From: Streptomyces sp. SA15
GTDB taxonomy: Bacteria > Actinomycetota > Actinomycetes > Streptomycetales > Streptomycetaceae
Direction of reading: 5' to 3'
Assembly (NCBI RefSeq): GCF_002291145.1
Contig: NZ_NTGE01000013.1
Coordinates: forward strand, 1-57,055
Length of the DNA stretch: 57,055 bases
Positions 44,535 through 53,300 of this stretch are shown piece after piece. Positions within the stretch are counted from its first letter, which is position 1, and each line of letters opens with the position of its first letter. A program made the translations under genes and the position numbers. The notes beneath the pieces are model-generated. The model worked only from the letters and a program-made list of their open reading frames with translations, was not told the origin of the DNA and searched no databases.

Positions 44535-47500
44535 ATGAGCCCCATCCACACGGAGTCCGCCTTCGGTGACGCCATCGTCGCCGCCATGGTCGAACGCGGT
44601 TGGCGCGAAGCTCGCCCGCAGGACTACCGGGCCGACCTCGGCCTGGACACCAACGAGTTGTTCACCTTCATAGGGGCGACCCAGCCCGACGAGTGGAATG
44701 AACTCCTCACCGTCTACGGCGGCGACCCGAACGAGGCGCAGCGCGGGTTCGCCGGCCGCCTCGACCAGGCCATCGCCACCAACGGGCTCCTCGATGTCCT
44801 CCGCAACGGCGTCAAGGACCGAGGCGTCCTCCTCCGCGTCGCCTACTTCAAGCCGAACCTCGTCGCCCACGAATCCGTGCTCGACGGATACCGGGCCAAC
44901 CGCCTCACCGTCGTCCGCGAACTCGAGTACGCGACGAAGCAGGCGGACTGGGGCAACCGGCTCGACCTCGCCCTCTTCCTCAACGGAATCCCGGTCGCCA
45001 CGGCCGAGTTGAAGAACCCGCTGACCAAGCAAGGGGTGGAGCAGGCCAAGGAGCAGTACCGCACAGACCGCGACCCCACCGAGCTGATCTTCACTCGCCG
45101 GGTCGTCGCGAACTTCGCCGTCGACCCGGACCTGGTCTTCGTCGCCACCCAGCTCAAGGGAAAGAACACCCGCTTTCTCCCCTTCAACACCGGCTCCAAC
45201 GGCCCCGGTCAGCCGGGCGGCGCTGGCAACCCTGCCCCCACCGCCTTCGGCACGTACGCGACCTCCTACCTCTGGGAGCAGGTCTGGCAGCCGGACAACT
45301 GGCTGGACCTGCTCCAGCGGTTCGTGCACCTGCACAAGAGCAAGACGCCCGGCGGCGGCACGACGAGGACGATGGTCTTCCCGCGGTTCCAGCAGTGGGA
45401 CGCGGTCAAGAAGCTCACCGCGCACGCCGCAACGCACGGCGCCGGCCACGACTACCTGGTCATGGCCTCGGCCGGCTCGGGCAAGTCGAACACCATCGGC
45501 TGGCTCGCGCACCGCCTCAGCGACCTGCACACCCCCACCGACCCCCGCGAACTCGACGCCGAGGCCGTGGCCAAGGGCCTCAAGCCCGGCGTGCCCGTCT
45601 TCGACAAGGTCATCGTCATCACCGACCGCCGCAACCTGGACGCCCAACTCCGGGAAACTGTCGGCAGTTTCGAGCAGACGGCGGGCCTAGTCGTGAAGAT
45701 CGACGAAAAGCACGGGGCGAAGGGCGAGCAGCTCGCCAAGGCCCTCTCCCGCGACACCGGGAAGATCGTCACCGTCACCCTGCACTCCTTCCCGGCACTG
45801 CTCGACTACCTCCAGCGCAACCCCACCGAGATCCAGGGCAGCCGCTTCGCGATCATCGTGGACGAGGCGCACTCCTCGCAGTCCGGCGACGCCGCCACCG
45901 CCGTACGGTCCGCCCTGCGCGACCTCGGCCTGGACTCCGACTCGGACGACACGGGCGCGACCACGGTCAAGGCCGAGGCCGTCAGCCTGGACGAGCAGCT
46001 CAAGAAGAGGGCCGAGCAGCGTTCCCGCGCCGCGAACCTCTCCTACTTCGCATTCACCGCGACGCCGAAGGCCAAGACCCTCGAACTCTTCGGCACGCTC
46101 CAGGACATCGACGGCAAGGCGACCTACCGGCCCTTCCACACGTACTCCATGCGGCAGGCGATCGAGGAGGGCTTCATCCTCGACCCGCTGCGCAACTACG
46201 TCACGTACAACACGTACTGGAAGCTGGTGAACCAGAACCCCGACGAGCGGGAGGTGGACCCGTCGAAGGCGAACGGCCTGCTCGCCCGGTACGCGCTGAC
46301 CCATGACTCGACGGTCGCCCAGCACGCCCAGGTGATCGTGGAGCACTTCGTGGCGCACAGCCGGGGCCGTCTCGGCGGGCGGGCCAAGTCCATGGTGGTG
46401 ACCGCCTCACGGCAGTCCGCCGTACAAATGGCGCGCGCGATCAAGAGCTACATCAAGGACCGGGACTACGACACCAAGTACCCCGACCTGGGTGTCCTCG
46501 TCGCGTTCTCCGGCTCGCTCACCGTCGACGGCGAGGAGACCACCGAGCCGAGGGAGAACGGCGGGCTGTCGGAGAGCGCGCTGCCGAAGGCGTTCGCGTA
46601 CACGCGTGCCGACGACAAGGCCGCCCGAGCCGGCGGTGCGGGCCAGCGCGAGTACAGGATCCTGGTCGTGGCGGAGAAGTACCAGACCGGGTTCGACCAG
46701 CCGTTGCTGACGACGATGTACGTCAACAAGCCGCTGACCGGCATCTCCGCCGTCCAGACCCTGTCCCGGCTGAACCGGACCGCGGAGCGCAAGTCCCAGG
46801 CGGACCTGGCGGTACTGGACTTCGTCAACGACGCCAACGACATACAGGAGTCCTTCCGCCCGTACTTCGAGGAGGCGAACACCCTCCCCTCCGACCCCAA
46901 CCTGCTCTACACCGCGCAGAGCCGGGTCATGCAGGCGGCGATCCTGTCCGGGCAGGAGATGGACGAGTTCGCCGCCGCGTACTTCGCCGCCAAGGAGAAG
47001 GCGGCAGGCTCACAGTCCAAGTGGGAGAAGCTGCACGCCGAGCTGTACCGGTTGCTCTCCCCCGCCGTCGCCCGCTTCACCGCTCTGCTCGAAAGCGACG
47101 ACGAGGACGACCAGGAGACGGCGGAGGGCTTCCGCGCCGACCTCAACGACTACGTCAGGAAGTACGGCTTCCTCGCACAGATCGTCCCCTACCGGGACGC
47201 CGAGCTGGAGCGGCTGCACCTCTACGGCCGCTACCTCCTCAACCGGCTGCCGCGCCGCGCGGACGGCGGCGTGGACATAGGCGAGATCGACCTCAGCCAT
47301 ATGCGGGTGGAGAAGACCGGTGAGTACGACGTCTCCCTCACCGCCGAGGGGCCGACGACGATGCAGGGCTTCGGCGACGGCTCGGGCGGTGCGAAGGAGG
47401 CGGAGAAGTCGCTGCTCTCCCAGCTGATCGACAAGTTCAACGAACGCTTCGGCACCGAGTTCACCGAGCAGGACGTCATCCGGCCCTTCGAGGAGGCCAA

Positions 47501-47732
47501 GGCCGACCCCAAGGTGCGGGCGGCGGCCGTCGTCAACGACGAGGACAACTTCGGCCTCGTCTTCGACAACGTCTTCGCGGACAAGATGGCCGACCACATC
47601 GACACCATCGCGGGCATGGGCCGCCAGTACTTCGGCCCCGACAAGGGCTTCAAGTCCAGCCTGGACCGCAGCGCCCGCAAGGCGGCCTGGCGGATGATCC
47701 GCCGCGAGGAGGGCCTGGACGACGACCTCTGA
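44535..47732 (+). CDS. hsdR: Type I restriction endonuclease subunit HsdR
   Basis: A 1065-aa translocase/nuclease. The N-terminal PD-(D/E)XK nuclease has Asp144 (RLDLALFLNG) and Glu158-x-Lys160 (AELKNP). The motor has Walker A ASAGSGKSN (311-319), DEAH (443-446), the FAFTATPKAKT motif and later helicase motifs (VVAEKYQTGFDQPLLTTMYV, VQTLSRLNRT). The C-terminal helical domain binds the methylase core. ATG 44535 follows hsdS by 2 bases, so hsdM-hsdS-hsdR is one operon. All catalytic motifs are intact. Its last 72 bases and the following trailer recur at 49271 (see repeat). Confidence 0.95.
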   Translation: MSPIHTESAFGDAIVAAMVERGWREARPQDYRADLGLDTNELFTFIGATQPDEWNELLTVYGGDPNEAQRGFAGRLDQAIATNGLLDVLRNGVKDRGVLLRVAYFKPNLVAHESVLDGYRANRLTVVRELEYATKQADWGNRLDLALFLNGIPVATAELKNPLTKQGVEQAKEQYRTDRDPTELIFTRRVVANFAVDPDLVFVATQLKGKNTRFLPFNTGSNGPGQPGGAGNPAPTAFGTYATSYLWEQVWQPDNWLDLLQRFVHLHKSKTPGGGTTRTMVFPRFQQWDAVKKLTAHAATHGAGHDYLVMASAGSGKSNTIGWLAHRLSDLHTPTDPRELDAEAVAKGLKPGVPVFDKVIVITDRRNLDAQLRETVGSFEQTAGLVVKIDEKHGAKGEQLAKALSRDTGKIVTVTLHSFPALLDYLQRNPTEIQGSRFAIIVDEAHSSQSGDAATAVRSALRDLGLDSDSDDTGATTVKAEAVSLDEQLKKRAEQRSRAANLSYFAFTATPKAKTLELFGTLQDIDGKATYRPFHTYSMRQAIEEGFILDPLRNYVTYNTYWKLVNQNPDEREVDPSKANGLLARYALTHDSTVAQHAQVIVEHFVAHSRGRLGGRAKSMVVTASRQSAVQMARAIKSYIKDRDYDTKYPDLGVLVAFSGSLTVDGEETTEPRENGGLSESALPKAFAYTRADDKAARAGGAGQREYRILVVAEKYQTGFDQPLLTTMYVNKPLTGISAVQTLSRLNRTAERKSQADLAVLDFVNDANDIQESFRPYFEEANTLPSDPNLLYTAQSRVMQAAILSGQEMDEFAAAYFAAKEKAAGSQSKWEKLHAELYRLLSPAVARFTALLESDDEDDQETAEGFRADLNDYVRKYGFLAQIVPYRDAELERLHLYGRYLLNRLPRRADGGVDIGEIDLSHMRVEKTGEYDVSLTAEGPTTMQGFGDGSGGAKEAEKSLLSQLIDKFNERFGTEFTEQDVIRPFEEAKADPKVRAAAVVNDEDNFGLVFDNVFADKMADHIDTIAGMGRQYFGPDKGFKSSLDRSARKAAWRMIRREEGLDDDL

Positions 47733-47779
47733 TTCGGACGCCCCCGCTGGATATGCCGGCCGGGGCGCCCTTTGGAGGA
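47661..47779. repeat. 119-bp direct repeat, copy A (hsdR 3' end and trailer)
   Basis: Covers the last 24 codons of hsdR including the stop plus 47 bases of trailer ending TTTGGAGGA. It aligns without gaps to 49271-49389 with 13 mismatches by hand count (about 89% identity). The GGAGGA at its end has no start codon behind it here, whereas in copy B it is the ribosome site of a gene. Confidence 0.92.
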
Positions 47780-47859
47780 AGACCTCGGCCCCTGCCCGGC
47801 GGTCGCCGTGCGCACCCCAACTACCCCTCAACTGCGAAAAGCCACTTCAGGAGCGGGCG

Positions 47860-49116
47860 ATGGACAACGAGATTCAGCTGATCAGTGACGGTGATGGACT
47901 GGCGGTCATCGGGAATCCGACGGACGTCGAACGCTTCCTCGTCTCGGAGGGACTGTCGTCGAAGGACCTCGGACTGCAACGGCTCAAGTCCGTCTTCGGC
48001 ACCGGGGCTGCAGTCACGCAGGCAGGTTCGGAGATTACCGCCAACTCCGGCCGCTGGGTGAAGCTGACCAAGGAGTCCGCGGAGCGTGTCAAGAAGTTCG
48101 GGCTGACGGAAAGCAAGACGCCAGGCGTCAGCCATGCGATGGTGGGCAAACCTGGCTCAATCAAGTCATGGCTCCAGATCGAGAAGGGGGCCGGCTCGTT
48201 TCTGACCAACCCGGCGCTTCTGACTGGTGCCGCGGGGATCATGGCACAGCTCGCGATGCAGCAGACCATGGACGAGATCACCGACTATCTCGCCACGATC
48301 GACGAGAAGGTCGACGACGTGCTCCGCGCCCAGAAGGACGGTGTGTTGGCCCGCATGATCGGAGTGGACCTCCTGATCGAGGAGACCATGACCATCCGAG
48401 AGCAGGTGGGCCGGGTCTCCGAGGTCACGTGGTCGAAGGTGCAGGCCGCGCCGGCGACGATCGCAGATACCCAGGCGTACGCGTTGCGTCAACTCGACGC
48501 ACTCGCGGAGAAGGTGGAGCGCAAGAGCAAGTCCAAGATCGGCGATCTCGCCACCGCGGCCAATGAAGCCGAGTCCAGGGCTCAGGAGTGGCTCGCTGTT
48601 CTGGCTCGTTGCTTCCAACTGCAGGACGCGATCGCCGTGCTCGAACTCGACCGAGTGCTGGACACGGCTCCGGAGGAGCTGGACCGGCATCGCCTCGGGC
48701 TTCGGGCTGCCCGACAGAACCGGCTGGATCTCATCTCGCGGAGCACCGAGCGTCTGGTGGCCCGGATGAATGCGGCTGCTGACACGGCCAACGCGAAGGT
48801 GCTGCTGCACCCGACCAAGTCCCCGGCTGTTGTCCAGTCGAGCAACCATGTCGCGACCGGCGTCGATGACTTCCACGGGCGGCTCGGGATTGAGTCCGGC
48901 CGCCAGTCATCGGACGCGAGGCGATGGGTGGACGCGGCCGCAGAGGCGAGGGACAAGGCGCTCGAGACCGGAGCAAAGGGCGTCGGTGCCGCCAGAAGCC
49001 TCGGCAACGGGACCCTCGACCGGGCCAGCTCGGTAAAGGGCAAGCTCTCCAGCGGGATCGCCGAGCGAGTGCGCCGTCGGCGCGGGGACGAGGAGGAACG
49101 CGACGAGGAAGGCTAA
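47860..49116 (+). CDS. Unrecognised 418-aa protein with helical/coiled-coil core behind hsdR
   Basis: ATG 47860 follows AGGAG. No family is recognised. The N-terminal ~90 residues are mixed. A Gly/Ala-rich, mildly hydrophobic segment (NPALLTGAAGIMAQLAMQQT, ~116-135) could insert in a membrane. Next comes MDEITDYLATIDEKVDDVLR, a heptad-like pattern, then a long helical part (~170-330) and a very basic/acidic tail (RVRRRRGDEEERDEE). It has its own terminator (49185) and is bracketed by the 119-bp repeat, so it behaves as an inserted unit. A defence accessory or toxin-like membrane effector is a guess from position only. Confidence 0.75.
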   Translation: MDNEIQLISDGDGLAVIGNPTDVERFLVSEGLSSKDLGLQRLKSVFGTGAAVTQAGSEITANSGRWVKLTKESAERVKKFGLTESKTPGVSHAMVGKPGSIKSWLQIEKGAGSFLTNPALLTGAAGIMAQLAMQQTMDEITDYLATIDEKVDDVLRAQKDGVLARMIGVDLLIEETMTIREQVGRVSEVTWSKVQAAPATIADTQAYALRQLDALAEKVERKSKSKIGDLATAANEAESRAQEWLAVLARCFQLQDAIAVLELDRVLDTAPEELDRHRLGLRAARQNRLDLISRSTERLVARMNAAADTANAKVLLHPTKSPAVVQSSNHVATGVDDFHGRLGIESGRQSSDARRWVDAAAEARDKALETGAKGVGAARSLGNGTLDRASSVKGKLSSGIAERVRRRRGDEEERDEEG

Positions 49117-49184
49117 GTGGGCGCCGACCGTCAGCCACGGGCGCAGCCCGACTACACCCTCAAGTCTCAGCCAACCGTGCAAGA

Positions 49185-49220
49185 CGTGGGGCCCAGCCGC
49201 CCGCGCGACTGGGCCCCACG
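49185..49220. terminator. Perfect 12-bp hairpin after the 418-aa gene
   Basis: CGTGGGGCCCAG (49185-49196) and CTGGGCCCCACG (49209-49220) pair exactly around a 12-base loop, 69 bases after the stop at 49116. Confidence 0.8.
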
Positions 49221-49270
49221 GAGAATGCGACACGCACCACGCGCTGACGCTGATCGTCGCCGAGCTCGCC

Positions 49271-49389
49271 CCGGACCGCAGCGCCCGCAAGGCCGCCTTG
49301 CGGATGATCCGCCGCGAAGAGGGCCTGGACGACGACGTCTGATGCGCACGCCCCGGCTGGCCATGCTGGCTGGGGCACCCTTTGGAGGA
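49271..49389. repeat. 119-bp direct repeat, copy B (orphan hsdR 3' end)
   Basis: Encodes a second hsdR C-terminus in frame (PDRSARKAALRMIRREEGLD then DDV and stop) without the rest of the gene, followed by the same trailer. It ends with GGAGGA, which is the ribosome site for GTG 49394. Confidence 0.92.
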
Positions 49390-49393
49390 CATC

Positions 49394-49750
49394 GTGAGCA
49401 CACAGCCGGACCACGGCACGGAGCGGGTCCCGCGCCCCGAACGTACCCCCGACGCCGTCCGCGTGGCGCTCGCCCGGATCGCTCCTCACCGCCTGGACGA
49501 GATGGAAAAGCACAAGGAAGAAGCGCTCGCCGCCGCCATTCGGACCAGCAGGATCGGGCACCTTCAGCACTGGCTGACCCACTGGGCCGCTCAGGTGGAG
49601 ATCGAGCGTAGGCCCGATCTCTCCGCACGCCGTAGCCGTGCTCTCGCCACGATCCACGGCACGGACGGCAAGGACGACCCCGCGTTCCGATCCGCCATGG
49701 ACGAGCTGCGTGCCGTCGAGGACATGGCGACGCAGGCGGTGTCCGAGTGA
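49394..49750 (+). CDS. Small DUF6247-like protein, possible antitoxin
   Basis: A 118-aa soluble protein. GTG 49394 has GGAGGA 5 bases upstream; the longer frame from 49382 lacks this site. RTPDAVRVALARIAPHRLDE then MEKHKEEALAAAI and the all-helical remainder resemble the actinobacterial DUF6247 group, which often precedes a small RelE-like or similar gene. The stop overlaps the next start (GTGA), as in toxin-antitoxin pairs. Family assignment is from memory of the pattern, so moderate. Confidence 0.65.
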   Translation: MSTQPDHGTERVPRPERTPDAVRVALARIAPHRLDEMEKHKEEALAAAIRTSRIGHLQHWLTHWAAQVEIERRPDLSARRSRALATIHGTDGKDDPAFRSAMDELRAVEDMATQAVSE

Positions 49751-49985
49751 CCTGGAGGTGGGATTACGACCCCAGCGAGGCGTACGTCATCGGCGGAGAC
49801 CGCCGGCGTTCGTCGCCGAGGTCGAGAAAAAGTCTGACGAACTGGTGCGGGCTGCTGCGGCCTTCTACCTCGACGGAACCCAGTACGCAGGGCTGGGCTC
49901 GAAGGGAGATACCGCACATATCGACAGCGGATTCTTCGTCTACCTCATCGTTCCCGGCATGAATGCGTATACGTTCGCCAAGTGA
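49747..49985 (+). pseudogene. Frameshifted partner of the DUF6247-like gene
   Basis: GTG 49747 overlaps the previous stop and starts MTWRWDYDPSEAYVIGGD. Then the reading shifts near 49800 to PAFVAEVEKKSDELVRAAAA, FYLDGTQYAGLGSKGDTAHI and DSGFFVYLIVPGMNAYTFAK, ending at 49985. The span is 239 bases, so one base is missing. Restored, it is a ~79-aa protein of a type commonly placed after DUF6247-like genes. If it was a toxin, its loss leaves an orphan antitoxin. A sequencing error cannot be excluded. Confidence 0.6.
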
Positions 49986-49989
49986 CCTG

Positions 49990-50091
49990 GATCTGATCCG
50001 GCGGTCGGGCGCCATCGGCCTGGTCATCAAGCAAATGGAGTACTTCGCCAACGAGTGGTCGACGAACGGCCCGCCGGGCAACCGAGGGTGA
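49990..50091 (+). pseudogene. Short coding-like relic
   Basis: The frame IRRSGAIGLVIKQMEYFANE then WSTNGPPGNRG and stop (50089) looks like the end of a real protein but has no start. Family unknown. Confidence 0.25.
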
Positions 50092-50103
50092 CTGCGGATT
50101 GGG

Positions 50104-50385
50104 CTAGGCGGGGGGCTCGGGGGCTTCGGGGGAGGGCGGCAGGGGGTCGGTGACGAACCACCCCCGCTGGGGTACGGCGTACACCCAGCCTTCGTCGGCC
50201 AGCAGGCCGAGCCCCCGCCGCACGGTCGTACGCGCGATCCCGTACCGCTGCACGAGCTGGGCCTCACTCGGCAGCATCCGCCCGGGCTGCCAGTCACCGC
50301 GCTGAATCTGCCCACGCAGGATCTCGGCCAGTTGCCGGTATGGGGTCAGCGGCGCGCCATGGTCGATCTCAGCGTCAGGGTTCAT
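50104..50385 (-). CDS. Small GntR-family regulator
   Basis: A 93-aa winged-helix protein without an effector domain. The pattern PYRQLAEILRGQIQRGDWQP then GRMLPSEAQLVQRYGIARTT and VRRGLGLLADEGWVYAVPQR is a full GntR DNA-binding domain. ATG 50385 is used because the likely operator lies at 50433-50450, upstream of it; an ATG at 50433 would place the start inside that site. It is divergent from two small coupled genes, an arrangement often seen in Streptomyces, and probably represses them or itself. Confidence 0.85.
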   Translation of the reverse strand: MNPDAEIDHGAPLTPYRQLAEILRGQIQRGDWQPGRMLPSEAQLVQRYGIARTTVRRGLGLLADEGWVYAVPQRGWFVTDPLPPSPEAPEPPA

Positions 50386-50426
50386 GGACTTGACGCTAGG
50401 CAAGCGGACTGATGCACGCTCTTTGG

Positions 50427-50461
50427 GATACATATCGCAACGAGTCGATACAAGGCGATAC
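50427..50461. promoter_or_regulatory. Operator region with TATCG-N8-CGATA and three GATAC repeats
   Basis: TATCG (50433-50437) and CGATA (50446-50450) form an inverted repeat. GATAC occurs at 50427, 50447 and 50457, spaced by 20 and 10 bases, i.e. on one face of the helix. It lies between GntR and the divergent operon. Confidence 0.6.
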
Positions 50462-50542
50462 TATGGAGCCCAAGGAAACGCCCCGGCCGGAAGGGTGAGA
50501 GCTTCCATGCCGGGGCTGAGCCGACTGACTAGGAGTCGACCT

Positions 50543-50851
50543 ATGCGCAGCCTACTGGCCGCGATTCTGAACCTCTTCCTGCCCGCCCGCGGAGCCCACC
50601 GCTCCGTAGCGCCCCCACCACTGCCCCCCATCCTCTGTCCGCCCGCTCCGGAGCCCCCGCCCGTGATCACGTGCCCGCACCCGGCGGACGTCATCACCGC
50701 CGACGGCATGCCCCTGGTCCGCCCGTACGTCGTCGAATGGGAACGCGAGCGGGACGAACATGACCGGCGCCGCCTTCAGCGGGAGCGGCGCCGGGCGGCG
50801 GTCCTGGCGACGCCGGGGCAGGACTACGTTCCGTGGGAGGTCGCCGCATGA
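50543..50851 (+). CDS. Small unknown protein, first gene of GntR-linked pair
   Basis: A 102-aa protein. ATG 50543 has AGGAG 7 bases upstream. It has a short hydrophobic start (MRSLLAAILNLFLPARG), a Pro-rich middle and a basic C-terminal helix (EWERERDEHDRRRLQRERRR, then AAVLATPGQDYVP). No function is known to me. It is a recurrent companion of GntR regulators in Streptomyces. The stop overlaps the next start (ATGA). Confidence 0.75.
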   Translation: MRSLLAAILNLFLPARGAHRSVAPPPLPPILCPPAPEPPPVITCPHPADVITADGMPLVRPYVVEWERERDEHDRRRLQRERRRAAVLATPGQDYVPWEVAA

Positions 50852-51111
50852 GTACGAATGCGTCTCGTCTGCGCAGCCTCGGCGTCGACCCGGCAACCGG
50901 CAAGGAGGCCTTCGCGGTCACGCGCCCCGGCGGTCTTCTTGAAGGGCTGGCCGATACGCAAGCGCTGAAGGCCGCCGCCGTCCTGGTGACGGTCGTCGGT
51001 GCCGTACTGGAGGTGGGGAAGGCCTCGGACGCCGAACTCGCCGCCTTCGTACCGCCGTTGCACGCCGCCCTCGAAGAATGCGTCGGCATCATGGCGGCGG
51101 ACAGGGAATGA
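50848..51111 (+). CDS. Small unknown protein, second gene of GntR-linked pair
   Basis: An 87-aa protein translationally coupled to the previous gene (ATGA). Its sequence (MSTNASRLRSLGVDPATGKE, then two Ala/Leu-rich helices) is soluble and helical. No family is recognised. The context suggests it works with the 102-aa protein under GntR control. Confidence 0.7.
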   Translation: MSTNASRLRSLGVDPATGKEAFAVTRPGGLLEGLADTQALKAAAVLVTVVGAVLEVGKASDAELAAFVPPLHAALEECVGIMAADRE

Positions 51112-51535
51112 CGGCGTAGAGGCAATTCGTCTGCAAGGCCGGTGGCGCCGTGGGTGCCCGGAGGTTCGTCCTGGGCGCCTACCATCCACCGGCCACTGCA
51201 CGGGGCTCTCTAACCGACTTGTACGACGTGGCCGTGGAAGCCGCTGTAGTCACTCTGCCCGTCCGGATCCGCCGACCGGCGAGCGGGCGGTTCCACCTCT
51301 CTCGCGTGGGGACGCTCGAAATCGCGTGACCGGTCGGCACCCTTCCCGCACGCGCGGGGCTCGGCCGCCCGCCTCCGGCCGCCGCACCCTCCTGCCCGTC
51401 GTCCACCGCCGCGCCCATGTCCATGTCGCACCGCGACCGCGCCCATGCAGCACCGCGAACCCTGGACGGCATCTCGACGCAGCGGTCACACTTGACCCCT
51501 GACCGTGACTGTTCATCACGCACACCGGGGGCAAG
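51112..51535. other. Intergenic stretch before kinase gene
   Basis: No gene recognised on either strand; the open frames are GC-driven. Promoter elements for the kinase were not identified. Confidence 0.4.
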
Positions 51536-53122
51536 GTGCCGCAGGAGGCGATCTCCGACCGTTACGAACTCCTGGAGGAGCTCAGCCACGGCGGCATGGG
51601 CGACGTGTGGCGCGGCTACGACGCGGTGCTCGACCGGCCCGTCGCCGTGAAGCTCATCCGGCAGGCGTCGGTCACCTCCCCGCAGCTGGCCGAGGAGTTC
51701 GCCAAGCGCTTCCGTCGCGAGGCCCGCATCACCGCGCGCATCCAGCACCCCGGCGTGCCCCAGGTGTACGACGCGGTGCTCGACGCGTCGTACGAGCGGC
51801 TGTTCCTGGTGATGGAGCTCGTCGACGGCGTACCGCTGTCCGCCTACCTCGACCCCGGCCGGCCGCTGCCGGTCAGCTGGGCGGCCGCCGTCGCCGCGCA
51901 GGTCGCGACCGTGCTGTCGTACGCACACGACGTGCCGGTCATCCACCGGGACCTCAAGCCGGGCAACATCCTCGTCGCACGCGACGGCACGGTGAAGGTC
52001 CTCGACTTCGGCATCGCGGCGATCCTGCGCACCGACGTCACCAAGCTGACCGCCACCGGCAGCCCTATCGGCACCCACCAGTACATGTCGCCGGAGCAGG
52101 TCCGCGGCGGACGCATCACCCCGCAGACCGATCTGTACGCGCTCGGCTGTGTGCTGCACGAACTCCTCAGCGGGCGCCTCGTGTTTGAGGCGGAAAGCGA
52201 GTACCTGCTGATGTACCAGCACGTCAACGCCGCCCCCACCCCGCTGCGACAGCTGCGGCCCGACGTCCCCGAGGCGCTGGAGGAGCTGGTCCTGCACCTG
52301 CTGCGCAAGGCGCCCGAGGCGCGGCCCGCCGACACGCAGGAGGTGTACGCGCGGCTGCTGCCGTTCCTCCCGCCGCCAGGCCGGGAGCCCGGCACAGCCG
52401 ACGCCGGGCCGGCCGGCGCACCCGACCCGACGGGCGTGTTCCGTCACCCCTTCGCGCCCCGCGCCCGGGCCCAGGCCCCTGCACCCGGCGGTTCGACGCC
52501 GACGGCCGTCCTCCCGGGGGCCCAGCCGGTGCCCGTCCCCGCCCAGCTGCGCGAGGACATCAAGGAGGCGTACGCCCACTCCGACGCCCTGCTGAAGGAG
52601 GAGCGGTTCGCGCAGGCCGCCGAGGTGCTCGGCGAGGTCATCGAACCCGCGGCCCTCGCCCTCGGCTCCGAAAGCAAGCCGGTGCTGGGGCTGCGCCGCC
52701 AGCGAGCAGCGATCCGACTCCTCGGGGGCGACTACCGGGCCGCGCTGCCCGAGTTCGACGCCCTCGCCGACGCGTACGCCCGCATCGCCGGACCCACAGG
52801 CGAGCAGGCCCGCGCCTGTCGCGCCCAGGCGGCCCGCTGCCGCGCCGAACTCGGCCAGGTCACCGACGCGCTCGCCGCGCTCCAGGGCGTGCTGAACGTC
52901 GTGCGGGCCGTCGACAGTGATGTGAGCGAGGAAGCCGTGGAGCTACGGCACAACATCGGGATGCTGCTGCTCGCCCAGGGCCGGGCCGTCGAAGCCCGGC
53001 AGGTCCTCGAACCGCTCCACCAGGACATGTGCATGGTGTTCGGCCCCGACGACGAGATGACCGTCGAGATCGCCGAGGCGCTCGCCGTGATCCGCCTCGA
53101 CCTCGACGGTTCGGCTTCCTGA
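51536..53122 (+). CDS. Hanks-type Ser/Thr protein kinase with C-terminal helical repeat region
   Basis: A 528-aa cytosolic kinase. GTG 51536 is the first start in frame after a purine-rich stretch. The kinase domain (~8-270) has the Gly loop LSHGGMGDVW, Lys39 (VAVKL), HRDLKPGN (137-144), DFGIA (157-161) and GTHQYMSPEQ. A Pro/Ala-rich linker (~290-345) leads to helical repeats resembling TPRs (~350-525), with no membrane helix and no PASTA domains. Such soluble kinases with TPR-like tails are common in Streptomyces. The target is unknown; neighbours offer no clear partner. Confidence 0.92.
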   Translation: MPQEAISDRYELLEELSHGGMGDVWRGYDAVLDRPVAVKLIRQASVTSPQLAEEFAKRFRREARITARIQHPGVPQVYDAVLDASYERLFLVMELVDGVPLSAYLDPGRPLPVSWAAAVAAQVATVLSYAHDVPVIHRDLKPGNILVARDGTVKVLDFGIAAILRTDVTKLTATGSPIGTHQYMSPEQVRGGRITPQTDLYALGCVLHELLSGRLVFEAESEYLLMYQHVNAAPTPLRQLRPDVPEALEELVLHLLRKAPEARPADTQEVYARLLPFLPPPGREPGTADAGPAGAPDPTGVFRHPFAPRARAQAPAPGGSTPTAVLPGAQPVPVPAQLREDIKEAYAHSDALLKEERFAQAAEVLGEVIEPAALALGSESKPVLGLRRQRAAIRLLGGDYRAALPEFDALADAYARIAGPTGEQARACRAQAARCRAELGQVTDALAALQGVLNVVRAVDSDVSEEAVELRHNIGMLLLAQGRAVEARQVLEPLHQDMCMVFGPDDEMTVEIAEALAVIRLDLDGSAS

Positions 53123-53181
53123 CCCGCTTCCTCCAGAAGCAATGCTGCTGGCCGAGGGACCCCCAGAGCCGCCAGAACGAG

Positions 53182-53300
53182 ATGGCTCACTTCTTGCAGG
53201 ACACGGCGCTGGGAGGCGCCTCCCTGATGCTGCTCGGGCTCATCTCGTTTGCCGGGCCGGAGCCGGGCATGACGATCACGGGTCCGCTTTCGGCATCAGT
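53182..53300 (+). pseudogene. C-terminal relic of a DoxX-like membrane protein
   Basis: The frame MAHFLQDTALGGASLMLLGL then ISFAGPEPGMTITGPLS fits the last membrane segment of DoxX-family proteins, which end in a similar F..D.AL.G..L.LL... GLTITGP pattern. Both the N-terminal helices and a proper end are missing. It lies between the kinase and the hydrolase. Confidence 0.45.

Noticed and set aside
32567..49116. BREX, DISARM or Pgl defence system
   Set aside because: The helicase is HelD-like and the methylases are type I; no PglZ, BrxC, DrmA/B or phospholipase-type component is visible.
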